From positions 474,108 through 538,107 of the forward strand of contig VFFE01006968.1 in assembly GCA_008921705.1 (NCBI GenBank): a stretch of 64,000 bases of DNA. The letters run 5' to 3'. The notes under the pieces are model-generated. The model was not told the origin of the DNA and did not search any database. It saw nothing but the letters and a program-made list of their open reading frames with translations. Positions within the stretch are counted from its first letter, which is position 1, and each line of letters starts with the position of its first letter. Shown here piece after piece: positions 37,601-49,871 of this stretch. The translations under genes and the position numbers were made by a program. The stretch comes from Burhinus oedicnemus (Eukaryota; Chordata; Aves; Charadriiformes; Burhinidae).

Positions 37601-40600
37601 TTCTTTCAACGTTTTTGTTTGTTTGTTTTTCTGAACTGATGCTTTCAAGTTTCAGTTTCCCCACTCCCCAATCAATGGGAAATAATTCCCGTTGTCCCAG
37701 ATGGTGTTTGTGGAGCCTCAGGGTGTGCATAAACTCCACTGCCATGTGTTGGGAAAGTGGGAAATCCTTCCGTGATGCTGTCAGCACTTCTGATGCTGCT
37801 CTTTCTTTGTGTTTTAGATAAAGAAAGGGGAGTCCGTTTACCGAGGAAGAAGACATGCTGTGTTTATAAATGCTGTTACTGATGGGGACTGACTGGATCA
37901 CTTAGAACTGACAAAAATGCCGGATTTTCCCTGGACTCCAGCACCCGGGGGAGATCAGAACTGAAGTTGGCTCGTTTCAGCGGTGTCACTGCCTTGAACA
38001 GCACACCAATACAACTGTCTGGAACAAAACTAAGCGGGTGGAAGTGACTTTCTTATTTTCCTTATTTTTTTTTTTTTCAAGATATGATGCTCGTAAGACT
38101 TTTGTGCCCAAAAATGTTTCTGTGTTATTACTTGTGACCTCTGATTTCATGCTATAATCCTGAAAAGTGTAAAATCCATGCCAGTGGGATAAAACCCACG
38201 AAGATTAATAACCAGCTGAACCAAACTGGTCCTCAGATTTTGAAATAAATATTAGCCCCCAGGCAGCCATATTACTGAGATTTTAATCTTCAGCATAATA
38301 TTTGTATTCAACATTGCAGCACCTCCTCTTAAGCTTTTCTTCCCAAGGCAGCACACTAGTTCTTGAAGTGCAGGCTATTCTACAACCCGATTAGATACAC
38401 TTTTCAGGAAATTTCCTCTGGCTGCCTTTACTTTTTACTCTGAAGTACCTCAGTGCTCTGTGATACTATGTATATTGTATTATGTATATTGCAGTATCAT
38501 GCAATGCCGTATTCTATTATATTATTCTAGATGCAGTAACTATGGCTCCACCAGGAAGAAAATACTGAAACACAGTAGCTGTAGAAACACTAGCATTCTG
38601 AGATCCATTATGTTCTAAAATAGAGCAAAGTTAAATATTTATTTCCTGGCTATTGATACTTTATGAGACCATGGTAAGTGTCTGTGGCTGCTGGGCGTAC
38701 GTTGGAAATGCACATAGCGTTCCTTTCCCTTACCTGTGTGGGAAAGTGCCCTCATCATGCAGCCCTGATGACTCCACCTGCACTCAGCTCCCCACTCTCT
38801 CCACTATTTGTAGGATCCCAAACATCCAATTAAAACATTAAAACTGAAGAGCTAAAACATCATCCCAGAGACACGCACTATTTTTTTCTGCATTTACTCA
38901 GACATGAAATTCTGTCTCCTGAAATTATACTAACTCAAAACTGGTTCAACATGTGAAAATGTTATTTTAAAAGCCTGCCAACACTTTTAAGCTACTATTT
39001 TTTCCTCCTTCACAAGCTTCTACTACTGAATCATTGTATTGATAGTCATAGAATTAATAAAACTTACATTTCACAGGTAGCGAGATATGAAAAAGCAAGA
39101 AAACTATTCATTCGTTAGGAGGGTGTTTTTTCCTTATGTAATTTCCTGTAAAGCATAATGGCAAACAGTATACAGAATACATGTTGGCATGGCAAAAAAA
39201 CAAAGTGTTTTTTGTTTGAACTTTATTTGAGGTAATGCTCATAGCTCGCCTGTGGTTTGGAGTAATGCAACCACCCAAAATGCATGCAGAGAAAAAATTT
39301 GCTACCAGGACAGCATCTATTTTTATGTAAACTGTCAATAGCACATGGTATCAAATCATAATTGTTCTTCTGAAACAAAACAATATTTTTCTATATGACT
39401 TTGTAAACCAGACCTTTCAACCAGGGTAGCTATCTACTCAAGGAACTACTCCTTCTTTATTTATTGCTTCCTAACTTTGTAAGCTAGCAAAAAGCTTTAG
39501 CATTTATTATCAACATGCATCTAAATTTCTATTCTTCATAGTTAACCTTAAAAATTGAAATATTTGCAATAGAAGAGAAAGCACAGAAAAAAACATGCAC
39601 ACTGGCATGTTGTGAGTTACTGTCAGTTTGAAGTCATTCAGAAATCTGCCCTGAAAAATCTATAAAAGCAAAAGAAGCAAAGTAGGAAGAGGTGTAAATC
39701 AGAAAATACCTGCTAGTTAGAAAAGAAAATTTTAAAACAGATTTTGCAGAAAAATACTATGTGAAATTGGGGCACTGGTATTTAAATGTTGGTAACTGAA
39801 TAGGTAACAAAGTCTAAAAAGCCATCAGGCTTTTCTTTGTATCTAAGGCCAGCTGATGCACTTAATTCCCTCTTCCTCAAATATCTTTACGTCCACTGAA
39901 CAGCTAAAATATCTGTGTCTCTGTCTTTGTGGAGCCAATGTGAAGAGGCTTCGTTCAGCTGAAGGCAGAAAGAAATAACAAGCATCGGGGGAGAAATGTT
40001 CAAAAGCTTTCAGGTCATATTAAAACTTACTGAAACTTCATTGCAGCCAGGCAAAGAGGGGCATCTTTTTCAATACTGTCAGTATTTCAGATATCGCAGG
40101 CTGTGGATATTGCATTTAACTATATTTTATTAAACCAGGAGCAAGAAATAGTTCAACCAATGCACCATTTTCTCAGTGGTGAAAGGACATAGGTTATAGG
40201 ACACAGAGCATTTTATGTGATTTCTAGGACGTAAATGTCAACCTAGCCTTTTTATTATGCTGATTGAATTTATTTAATGAGCTGTCCTACAATGGAGGCC
40301 AGCCCTGCATTTGTCACTTGCTTCTGAGGGGAATTTCAGTAGTTAGCAAATAAGCCTGGGTCTAATCTGCTTCCATCTGCAATCATTTGAAAAATGATGC
40401 TTGGCAAACAGCTCTGCGTGGCCTTGGCTTCAGATGGAGACTGATTTTTCACACCAAGGAACAGGGAAGACTGAGCAGGCCGAGAAGTGCATCTACATAA
40501 CCCAAAGCAACGAACCAGCTCTTTTTATTCTTGTGACGCGTTTGCAAACTCTGCGACTACAGCAGGGCCGGCTCTGGGAAAGCCGCTTTTCCTGCATTGC

Positions 40601-41249
40601 TACCCAAGGGATTGAGAAAAGATTGTCAAAGACAGGAGAAGAATCGAAGGCTTAACACCCCTCCTCCTCACTGAGTCTTTCCCCTGGCTAAATAACTGGG
40701 TGTCGAACAACCTCTGGGACTGATGATAACCCATTAAAGCTGTGCCTCGAATTCCTCACTCATATTCCATAACCCTGATGGAGGAAAGAAGTCTTTCTAG
40801 GACCTGACAGCAGCTGCCTCAAAGGTTTCATCTCTCTGCCAGGCAGACGCAGACCAAGATACTACGGACAAACAATTATCTGCGGAACAAGGAACGTCAG
40901 TGAGGAGAACACCCGACTTCTTCAGGAAGCAGTGACCAGAGATGATAAAACAAGATTTTCTGCGCAGAGCGGTCCGGGTCTGGGCAGCCTGGCCAGAGCT
41001 AACGCACCAGCGGGGCCTCAGGGCTGCGGTCAGCCCTGGCCAGAGAGACACTGCTCCGAAGTTTGGGGGAGCTGGGAAATCCCCTCACACCAGGGTTCTT
41101 CACTCCTCGCGTTTCCATTCCCAAACCAGCTTTTCGCTGGAGACCCTGGTGAGCCTGCCTGTGCTCTATAGCTTTTGCTCCCACTCTCCTGACCCTTAAA
41201 CACACACATGCTTCATTTCCCAACTTAGACAGAGTCCAAATACCAGGCT
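37601..41249. other. Non-coding stretch between the two CpG islands
   Basis: AT-rich sequence with no recognisable exon, repeat family or RNA gene. A plausible acceptor (TTTGTGTTTTAG) ends at about 37818 on the plus strand and could pair with the 37555 donor, but nothing confirms splicing. Confidence 0.5.
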
Positions 41250-41960
41250 GTGCCTGGCCGAGGGATAACCCGCGGGTTGGCGGCGGGGAAGCGCTGGAGC
41301 TTGCTGAGCATTACGCTGCTAATAATAACACGACTCCTCGGAGGGTTTTCTCCGAAAAACGCCTGGGCTGCGAGGGGCAGCCTTAGCTGCTGCCATGGGC
41401 ATCCCCCTCCGCGGAGCAGCAGCCTCTGCAGCCGCTGCCGAGCGACCGGGGCGGGGGGACACCCCCGGGGGGGGGGGGGGAGAGAGGAGACGGGGAGAGG
41501 CCGGGGCCCAGACCCTGCCCGGGAACAACGCGACCGGGGCCGGGGCCGCCCCTCCCGGCGGGCGGGACCGAGAGCGGAGGGACGCAGCCCAGACGGCGGC
41601 GGGAGGGGGTGAGGTCCTCGCCGGTGCCCCGGGTGGGAGCTGCGCCTCCGCAGAGCGCCGTGCTGCCTTCAGAGCCCTGCGTGCCTCTACAGGCACCACC
41701 GCCCATCAACCAACCGACCGAAAGAACAGCCCCAGGGCACTGGAGCAATCGCGCCAGAGCACGGGAGGATTTTAAAATACGAAGTTGAGGGGATTCAGTG
41801 AGTTGCCAGCCTGGCCCGCGCGTCCCCGGCGTGTCAGGGGCGGTGGGAAAGCGCCGTTCTCCTGGTGGTCCTACCCCCCCGTCTCAGGCAGGGCTGCACC
41901 GGGAACTGGTGTGATGAGAGCGAACATGCGACGGTGCTTCCTGAGCGGAGCCTGCGTGTG
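41250..41960. promoter_or_regulatory. CpG island 2
   Basis: A GC- and CpG-rich block of about 700 bp containing GC-box-like GGGGCGGGG (about 41449) and a run of 14 G at 41467-41480. A consensus-like plus-strand donor GGGG|GTGAGG occurs near 41609. Overlapping open frames on both strands are a product of GC content and match no family I know. It is a good candidate for the LAPTM4B promoter or for a divergent non-coding transcript. No LAPTM4B N-terminal coding sequence is visible in it. Confidence 0.55.
41467..41480. repeat. Run of 14 G in CpG island 2
   Basis: A guanine homopolymer directly after CCCCC inside the CpG island. Such places often mark collapsed or dropped GC-rich sequence in assemblies. 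Confidence 0.9.
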
Positions 41961-42914
41961 GCTCGTCTGGCAATGCTCGACTGGCAAACCAGTAGAAATA
42001 AAACTTAATTTCACTATAAAGAAAGGTAATATCAGAGGAGATCATGGAGTACTTTGGATTTGCCCCACATTCTGAAGCCATGAGCGTTTATCTTCTTTCA
42101 CAGTGCCCTCCTAATCCACCTGCAAAGTCGCTGCTATTAAGAAGGCTGGAATTGCCTCGTGTCACTGATACACAAGTTCACATTCACCTCATTGTCACTA
42201 CCTGTAGTTTATGCCCTGCTGGGTGTGGGGGGGGAAGCAGCGTTAGGAGGAAGAACCCAACGCTCCGTATACAAGCACTGTTGCAGGTAGAGGCTAAACT
42301 TCCTACCAAGCAGCTGACGTTTTCGTATTTTATTATTTGAGATTTGTATCATTCTCTAGAGGAAATAACAAAGAAAATTCTGCCAGGAGGTCTGTATGCC
42401 TAACCTGACCCTAAGAATAATTTATTTACTGCTGTCTACCTTGGATTCCTACCAAATCCCACGAATTATCATCAAAATATAACACTGAAAAGTACTCAAA
42501 TGCTTCCCTATATGGTCGCTTTGGGGCTCTTCTTTATTTCATACATATATCTGCACTGAACAGGAACTCCAAGATAAAAGCTAACTTGGCAAGGAGGAAC
42601 ATTTCTAACTATGCCTTATCCCTACTTGTAAAGCCACTGTAGTAAATTACATTAAAAATACTTTAAGTAGGAACTTTATATAACCTCTGTTCTTAGCTCA
42701 TCTTTATAAAACTTCCAGGGTTTTGGGGTATTTTTTGTGCATAAAGAGAAAAGCCATATGGCACTGAATTTATAATTTTGACTGGATTATATGCATAAGC
42801 CAAATACTATATTTTCAAGACTCATATTAAAAAATGACACTAAAATTCTAGTAAAATGAAACACCCATATTGGTAAAACAAAGATTCCAGAGACCAAAGG
42901 AAAATCCCAAACAA

Positions 42915-43640
42915 TGTGGTCTGAACTATGTCACCGGTAACCTTGAGAGACCTCGATCTTTAATATCAGAAAGTAAGCAAGCCAGAAAGACTAAGCCCTG
43001 TATGTACGCCTTGTAAGGGTACAGGGAAGGTAAGAGCATCTGCTATATTAAGGTTACCTGACCAAGGACCTGATCTTTTCAAAGGAAAGGGGATAATAAG
43101 GGGAAGTGATAAACAAGGACACAAACCCTGCGGACAAGGGACAATGGAGACAATGCTAAAGACCAAAAGTCTCCGGTTATTGATTGATGGGTCACTGAAG
43201 AGCTTCAGGGGCAGTTTTGGAGAGGGTCACCTGGACTTTGTAACTGATAAGAAGGGGCAAACAAGAGGAACATGAGGATTTGGGCTATTCAAGGGGAGTC
43301 TGTGGGACTCTGCAAAATTTAGGAAGGAATGATTAGGGGAAGGGGATGGGGAAGGAGCAAAGGGGGGATCAGACAGAAAGGGGTATAAAAGGGGTCAATT
43401 GTGTGTAAAGTACACTGACCTGACTCAGCCCTGTGCCTGATCACCCTTTCTTAAATCCTTTCTTAACTGTCTCTCTGTGTACTCTCACCCTGCACACAGT
43501 GAGGGGGGGAAGGGGGGGAGGCTGCAGGGAGTAAGTGCCAGCTACTAGGGGGACCAGCATAAGTGAGGTGAGCGAGGGACTCAGCACCGCTGGCTGGAGT
43601 GGGACCATGGGTCACAGCCTGTGTGCCTGGGGCTGGCTGC
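42915..43640 (+). mobile_element. Probable solo LTR (avian ERV)
   Basis: A block with LTR architecture. It starts near TGTGGTCTGAAC, has a purine-rich U3-like body, and then a strong TATA box (GGTATAAAAGGGG at 43382-43394). About 30 bp on is a C/T-rich leader with repeated CTTTCTTAA and CTCTCTGTGTAC stretches, then a G-rich tail. No retroviral genes flank it. I cannot name the family and the 3' boundary is unclear. Confidence 0.55.
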
Positions 43641-43648
43641 TGGGGGGG

Positions 43649-43715
43649 TGTCGTGGTTTGGGCTGGGCTGGCCATTAAAACAAGTGATAGATGCTCTCTT
43701 TAACCTCTGTATTTG
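43649..43715 (-). mobile_element. Terminal fragment of an LTR, related to the one at 54.6 kb
   Basis: TGTCGTGGTTTGGGCTGGGC and the following AGATGCTCTC stretch match the reverse complement of the end of the LTR at about 54560-54624 over some 55-60 bp. The fragment is therefore the 3' terminus of a minus-oriented member of that family. Similarity stops by about 43720, next to the GT repeat. Confidence 0.6.
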
Positions 43716-43726
43716 CCCCAAACTCT

Positions 43727-43759
43727 CTGTGTGCGTGTGTGTGTGCGCGCGCGTGTGTG
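43727..43759. repeat. Alternating (TG)/(CG) dinucleotide tract
   Basis: About 33 bp of uninterrupted purine-pyrimidine alternation with a central GCGCGCGC, flanked by TGTGTG. Such tracts favour left-handed Z-DNA and vary in length between individuals. Confidence 0.9.
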
Positions 43760-46700
43760 GTATTTGCTTGCAAATGTCATGCTGGACCAGCTGGTCTGTA
43801 CTTAGGTCTTCTGCGAGTCCTACATGTTGGAGGCACAGCTGAAGGTAGCACCTTGTCTGTGTCCATCTGTGTAGCCATCCCTATTGGTGTCTTGTGCCTG
43901 CAAACAGGAAAGCAGCAGCCACATCCATCAGCCTGGGATGGGCACAACAAGCTGGGCTCCAGCAGCCAGGCAGGAGGAACCCCAGGCCCTGGAGCTGCTG
44001 GAGGCGGCAGCCATGTATAACATCCCCCAGCACAGCTCTCATCTCTGTGAGGAGAAATTAACTGCATGTCTTCTTTTGCTTATGGTTTCCCATCAACGGC
44101 TTTAATCTGGATGTCCTCAGAAGTAAAAGGAAGGAAGAATGAGAAGGTGAACACTAATTACTTTAGAATAGTTTCCTGTATAATTAGGATTTTCCATTCA
44201 AAGATCCTGATGGGAAAGATCAGGAAGCATCAGGCTTCATATCACACTCCTGATCTATAACCACCTCTAGAAGTCCAGAGAAGCATAAATCACAGGCAGA
44301 GTTTAGAGAAACGATGGAGTCCAATCTGCTCCTTTCTATTTTTATTTCTGTGGCATACTATGTACTTTGCAGATGGAAGACCTAGTCCCTGCCTTGAAGC
44401 ATTTGTATTCTTCAGCTCTCCTCCGCAGCTGACCGGACGCTGCAATGCACTTGCATGGAGCTCTGCTGGCTCTGGGGAGACCCACCCATGATCCCAGCTC
44501 ACTCCTCTTGCTACCAGCTGCAGAGGAAAAGACGTAGGCCTAAATTGAGGTAAACCAAAGAGATGCAAGGGGCAGTAAGAGTGGGGGTGGTCACAACACA
44601 GACTACAGCCAAGCTTGCAGCTTTCTCTGCAAAACCTCATCCGGAGGAGAATCTGCTTTCCTGCCTTGGCTTCTGAGCAAGCTCTGTGGAAGGAGGGTTG
44701 GCTGGTGGGACACCGGCACCAGGCGGCCGTTTCTGTTGGAGGCGGTTGCTGGCACCACGTTGGTCTCCTCCTTCCAGGCCTGACCACCAAGACAGGCCCC
44801 CCTGCGGCTGTGTGCCCCTCCACTGGCAGCGATGCCAAATGGCCTTTGGCAGCCACCACTTAGCAGGAGGAAACCCACTTGCTGGGACTTTTACGTGTAC
44901 CTTTAAAGGCCTCAGAAGGTTGCTGTCGTGTGCATCAAGTGAGAAATTCAACAGAAAAGAAGTGGTCACAAATATACAAAACTCAGTGTTTACTAATTTG
45001 TTTCAGAGCCTGAGTATTACCACAGCTACAGACCCATAACCACAGCCTCTGTACTTCAAGGCTCTGTGCCATTGGCTTTGCCTTATAAAACACTTCTTAC
45101 AGAGATGGCTGTGAGTCCATCATATCTGACCTTACACCCAAAAGCAACCAGAATGGTGGAAGGTCATTAGGATGCACCAGTGACAACTTCTGACTGGAAG
45201 ACACCTGAGTTTTTTCAAGGCTCCTAGAGGTACAAGAGACACTCTGGATTATTATCTTTATACATCAAACTTGAAGAGGACCAGTATCACAACCTTGCTC
45301 AGAAAGTGATATAAACTCAAGTGAATAAACCTACTTGGAAGCACTTGTTTCAGCTGTGCTGAAAAAATAGCTACTCTCTCCAGTGTGATCCGTGATATGG
45401 TAAGAAAATTTTCCAAGTGAACTTTGATTCTGAAATTAAACACAGCACCGGGTCAAAACCTGACACACCTGTGCTCAGCCACAGGTCGGCGTGTAGGCTG
45501 TAGGATGTATCCAGAAGAGAAATGTAGACTCATGGCTCCCTCCTGCCCTTCCTTACCACAGCAGAGCTGTAAATTGCTAGAATCAATTCCTACAGCCACT
45601 TGTTCCCTGCAGCACACCCCGAGAGCTACGCCAGCCAGCTAGGGAAGGACCCAGCCCAACTTTGGTTCATTGCCAATTCTTCTCTGTGTTGCAAGCTGTT
45701 AAAAAAATCCAGTATATTCTGTGTCCTGCTTCTGCTCTGTACTCCCCCATGTGTCCCCTGTGACCTTCTCACTCCAGGAGACAACTTCACCTTCCTGCCA
45801 CAGGATGTTCTGATCCATTTGGCATTTTCTTGTGCTTTCTGGTGCTCACTAAAATGGGTTGCTGGTACTCCTCTTCCCAACCTTTTTAATACCTATCTGA
45901 ACAAGATTGCTTGAAGAGGACAGGTGGCTTGGAAGCTGCTTGTTATTCCCACCTTCTGCCTGTACTCATATTCCACAGCGATGGTAGAGCATAGTTCAAG
46001 TGGCCTCGAATAACTCAATTACAGTGTTGCCCAGCGTTGCCTACAGCACATACATGAAAGGGTAGCTCAAGGGAACCACATCTTCTGCTTGTAGGATTGG
46101 CCACGTGCTCCAGAGTGAGCAAAGAAGTTGTTAATTGTTTTGTGTTTGGCCAGGTTAAGACAAGATAAGAAAAGGGTTAAACATTGTCCAGAAACCAAGG
46201 TCTGGGTATTGTCCTTGGGCACAGGGACAGTGACAACATCAGGGAATTGACTGTGATTGTAGTAAAGAGTCATTTTAAGAGCCCAAGTTGTTGTTTGGCT
46301 TGCTTCAGAGCCTGTGTTTCAGGATGGCTGCAAAAGATTCAAGTATTCAGGGCTACAAAAATATTTAATGCAACAAAGTTTAAAAAACACCTGTGCTTTC
46401 TAAAAAAAAGTAACCCTCCAATAAATGTCTGACACTATCTGTCTGCCACAAAGACTGGCCAACATGCAATAAAATAGGACTGCTGCCACAATTCAAAACA
46501 GGTTCAAGAGGTCATTCGTTCTCCTGGTTTGTGTAAAAAAGGTCAGAGTGAGAAAAGCATTTTTCTCCAGCATGTTACAACTCAGAATACATCTTAGAAG
46601 CCTGTAAGAGAGCCATCGCAATGACACAGCGTGGTGCGCAACTACTTCCACAGAGATAGTCAAATTCTTATGTTTCAGTACCAAACAATGGACAACAAAT

Positions 46701-49700
46701 GATCTCCTTTTTTTTTGTTTGTTTTTTTTCCCTTTTTTGTAAGTTGTCTTGACATTTAAAAAATTGTTGACAGAAATGCCTGGACCTTTTTAGCTCACTT
46801 CTGGGATATTTTGTCATGATTTACCTTACAGAAGATAGTGATTCTAATCTCTTAGACAACTGATATACTTACACATTTTCTTTTATGATGGTAAACTGCA
46901 TTTGCAACTCTAGTTCCCTTGGGCCACAGCTTCGTAAGTCTTTTTTAAAGTTGCTGATTTTAAAAAAAAATCATTAGAATATTTTGATACATTGCCCTCA
47001 TAAATCAGAAAAGCCAAGACCTCCAATGTTCTCCAAGAAAAAGCTCACCTTACTGCCTCCTTCCTTTTCCCCTTCTCCGCCTTGAAAGCCTCTCAGTTTT
47101 GCTGTAAAGATGTAGGACTCACAAGAAGGCTGGTGAGCTCTGGAGTACACCAAGATCCAGCTTGCTCTTCTTTCTTCTGGCTTTCCCATTCATGCTAGCC
47201 TCACAGATTAATTTTAACATTTTGAATGAGAACAAGCCATCTGTGCTACAGTCACTAGAAACCTCAAAAATAGATTAGGCGATTATCTAATTATTTGCCT
47301 GGCAGCAGATTTGCAATTTGGTAACATGTACTGGAAGTCTTTTTTCAGTGTCAGATACAATATGCTACCCATGGGCTGCAGTCTCCCCAGAGGCGTACCA
47401 GCTCCAGCATGGAGGGCCACCTTCCAAAAGTACGTGCCCCATCGTGCCCCCAACAATGTCTCCTTCCATGTGTCTCTTCCGTTTCTCCTTAGGTGGCTCT
47501 TTTGTGTCCTCTCCCTTGCCCCTGCTGTTCTCTCTTAAGCACGTTTGCACAGGATTGCCACAGGCTCCCCTCACTGAAGTTTTGGCATGCAGAAGATATT
47601 GACACTGGAGTTAGAGCCATCTTTCACTGGCTGTGACCAGCACAGGGCACAGTGTCCTCCCACACAGGGCACCCCTGCAGCCCCCAGCTACCAAAACCCT
47701 GCAATTTATGCCTAATACGTTCCACCCCTAGAACTAGATGATGGGGTCAGCCCTATTACAAATTGAACACACACGTACCACGGAGCCCATCCCTCCTCCC
47801 TGCTGACCAGGCTACAGGGCTTAACACTAACAGACTGAACAAGTACCTATTACAATCTTCACCTCTTGCTCCTGCAAAACACAAACCCAAGAATGTAATG
47901 GCTAAGTAATTTACTGCATTTTGGAAAACAAGTAAATGATTCATATAGTATGAACAACAATTAAAACCACTGCCAAAGGAACCAATAGGCTTATGAATCC
48001 TGTAGCAGTAGGGCTTCATCCAGACCTGAAGAGAGCAGTGAAAAGTGTTCACTTGACGTCGTATGGGCATTTCCTTCTTTGAAGAGTAAAATTATGCATC
48101 AGACAGATTTGATCTCTTGCTCCAATTCCTCCAATAGCATTAGCTGAGCTCTGACCTTTTCCCTGTGCAAGTCTGCAGCTCATGGTGCCAGATCTCTAAA
48201 GGACCTTCCACCCCACTCTGGCTTGGCCTCTCCCCTGTCTTTCTGGAAGATATGTGAGTTCCAGATCTGTAGGGTGAGAGCATGGATAGTTTTCAGCCTT
48301 TCCTGACACTTGTTTCAAGGTCAACCACACTATGGAATTTTCTGTGTTAATCTTGGCCATGCTGCTCACGGTGTTGTTCCTCCTGTGTGCTCCCCCACTC
48401 TGTTATATGTAGATCCCACCTTGACCGACAGGATGCCCCACCAGCTCATTAGGTCAAGTCATTTTGATAAATTAAACCTCTACCCATCAGACACTGCTTG
48501 CAGTTCTTTAAGTACGTTTACTGATTTTTCTCACTAGTGTGGGGATCTGGCCAGTTTGGTAAAAGCCTTTAAAACTGCAGGCATCAGGCATGACAGTATT
48601 TATTTAATCGATGGACACAGAGTGTGTAATGTACCCCCCATTCCTCTTCACTACTCAGATTCAAACATGCCAGGATTTACACTTGACCTTTTACTACAGT
48701 GACCCAGTGGAAGGTCATGCTTGGAGGTCTTTTGGCCTTTTGGCCTGAATGCTCACGCTGGATGCAGTCTTAAACTGACTGGTACAGACAAGTACATTTT
48801 ATCCATAGTCTGTAGCCAATTATAGAACATGAAATACAGCATATGAGGGTGAGATGGAGCTGTTGGATAAAGAGGTGGTTGTGTTGCCAGCAGTGTCTTA
48901 CTGCTTGCCAGATTGCTTGAGCAAAGGAAATCTCAGTGACAGTTTTTAATGCTGAGTTGAATTTGCGGTCAGAGAGGTCACAGAACTTTGATTGATAGGA
49001 GAGGCAGACCTTCTAAGAAAAGCTAATATACATCAAATAGTATTTACTTCCTTTTAGTTCCATTAGCTGGATTAGTTAATGTTTAATTTATGGATTCATT
49101 TGAGTATGGCTCAACACTGGGAATGTTGCCAGAGTTCATTCCCTTTTTCATCATGCAAATATGGATTTTCCCCCCCTTTTTTAAAAAAACTCACTTTTTT
49201 TTTTCTTTTAATGTAGAAAAATGTAGATATTTCCCCCAGTTTTTGCTCATCAAGCATGTTCTGTTTATATATTTGTTTGGATTTTTTTTAATTACATCTG
49301 TTAAAAGTCATGATCATTTTGACTTCTATTAACAATCTCAGTCTAGTAATAAATCATTTTCTTCTGTCCTAGTGAGAACCAACACTGATTTTTAAGTACA
49401 GTCAAGAGGAATTAAAACAACACATCTTCCATAATTGTGATTTATTACTGCCTGTAAGTTAGACAGCAAACACTTCCCAACTTCATCTTTTTAGATGCCA
49501 GTCAGGTTTCAAGCAGTAAGTCACCACTTTACCTGTGAGCCTGCTTGGATTTTCCCTTAGTCCGTTTTGTTCTTTAGCACATTAAGTGACAAAAACCCGA
49601 GCTTTGAGTTATCAACAATTTTAAAGCAACTGAATAGCATCACCATCATTACTCTGAGTATTTGTGGAGTTTTTCCTCTTTTCCTGCTCACTTCCAAGTT

Positions 49701-49871
49701 TGCTGGACTCTTGAGCAAACTCCAGGGCACACCATCCAGTTCTTCTCAACGGTGTTCACCACAGGCAGAGGTTTGCCATGGAGTTTTACAAAAGCTTTCA
49801 GTCTCACCCATATCCTTTTTTTCTGTGCTAAGAAGAGTGCTTGACTTTCTCTTAGTGTCACATCCTCTGCC

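Noticed and set aside
37263..37648. Overlapping minus-strand frames rich in Gly/Pro/Arg
   Set aside because: They arise from three copies of a 9-bp GC repeat and general GC richness. All three frames are open together, as expected for non-coding CpG-island DNA.
41237..41260. Minus-strand GGTATTTGG stretch as the end of LAPTM4B exon 1 (WYL)
   Set aside because: The preceding codons do not match the conserved N-terminal residues in any frame, and no donor follows.
41785..42075. Plus-strand frame with a signal-peptide-like MRRCFLSGACVWLVWQ stretch
   Set aside because: I considered matrilin-2 and LAPTM4B first exons. The sequence matches neither, no cleavage context or following exon is apparent, and it sits in a CpG island where open frames are common.
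44290..44859. 189-codon open frame on the minus strand
   Set aside because: Overlapping frames on both strands are also open here, the protein has no recognisable domain, and no splice context supports it.
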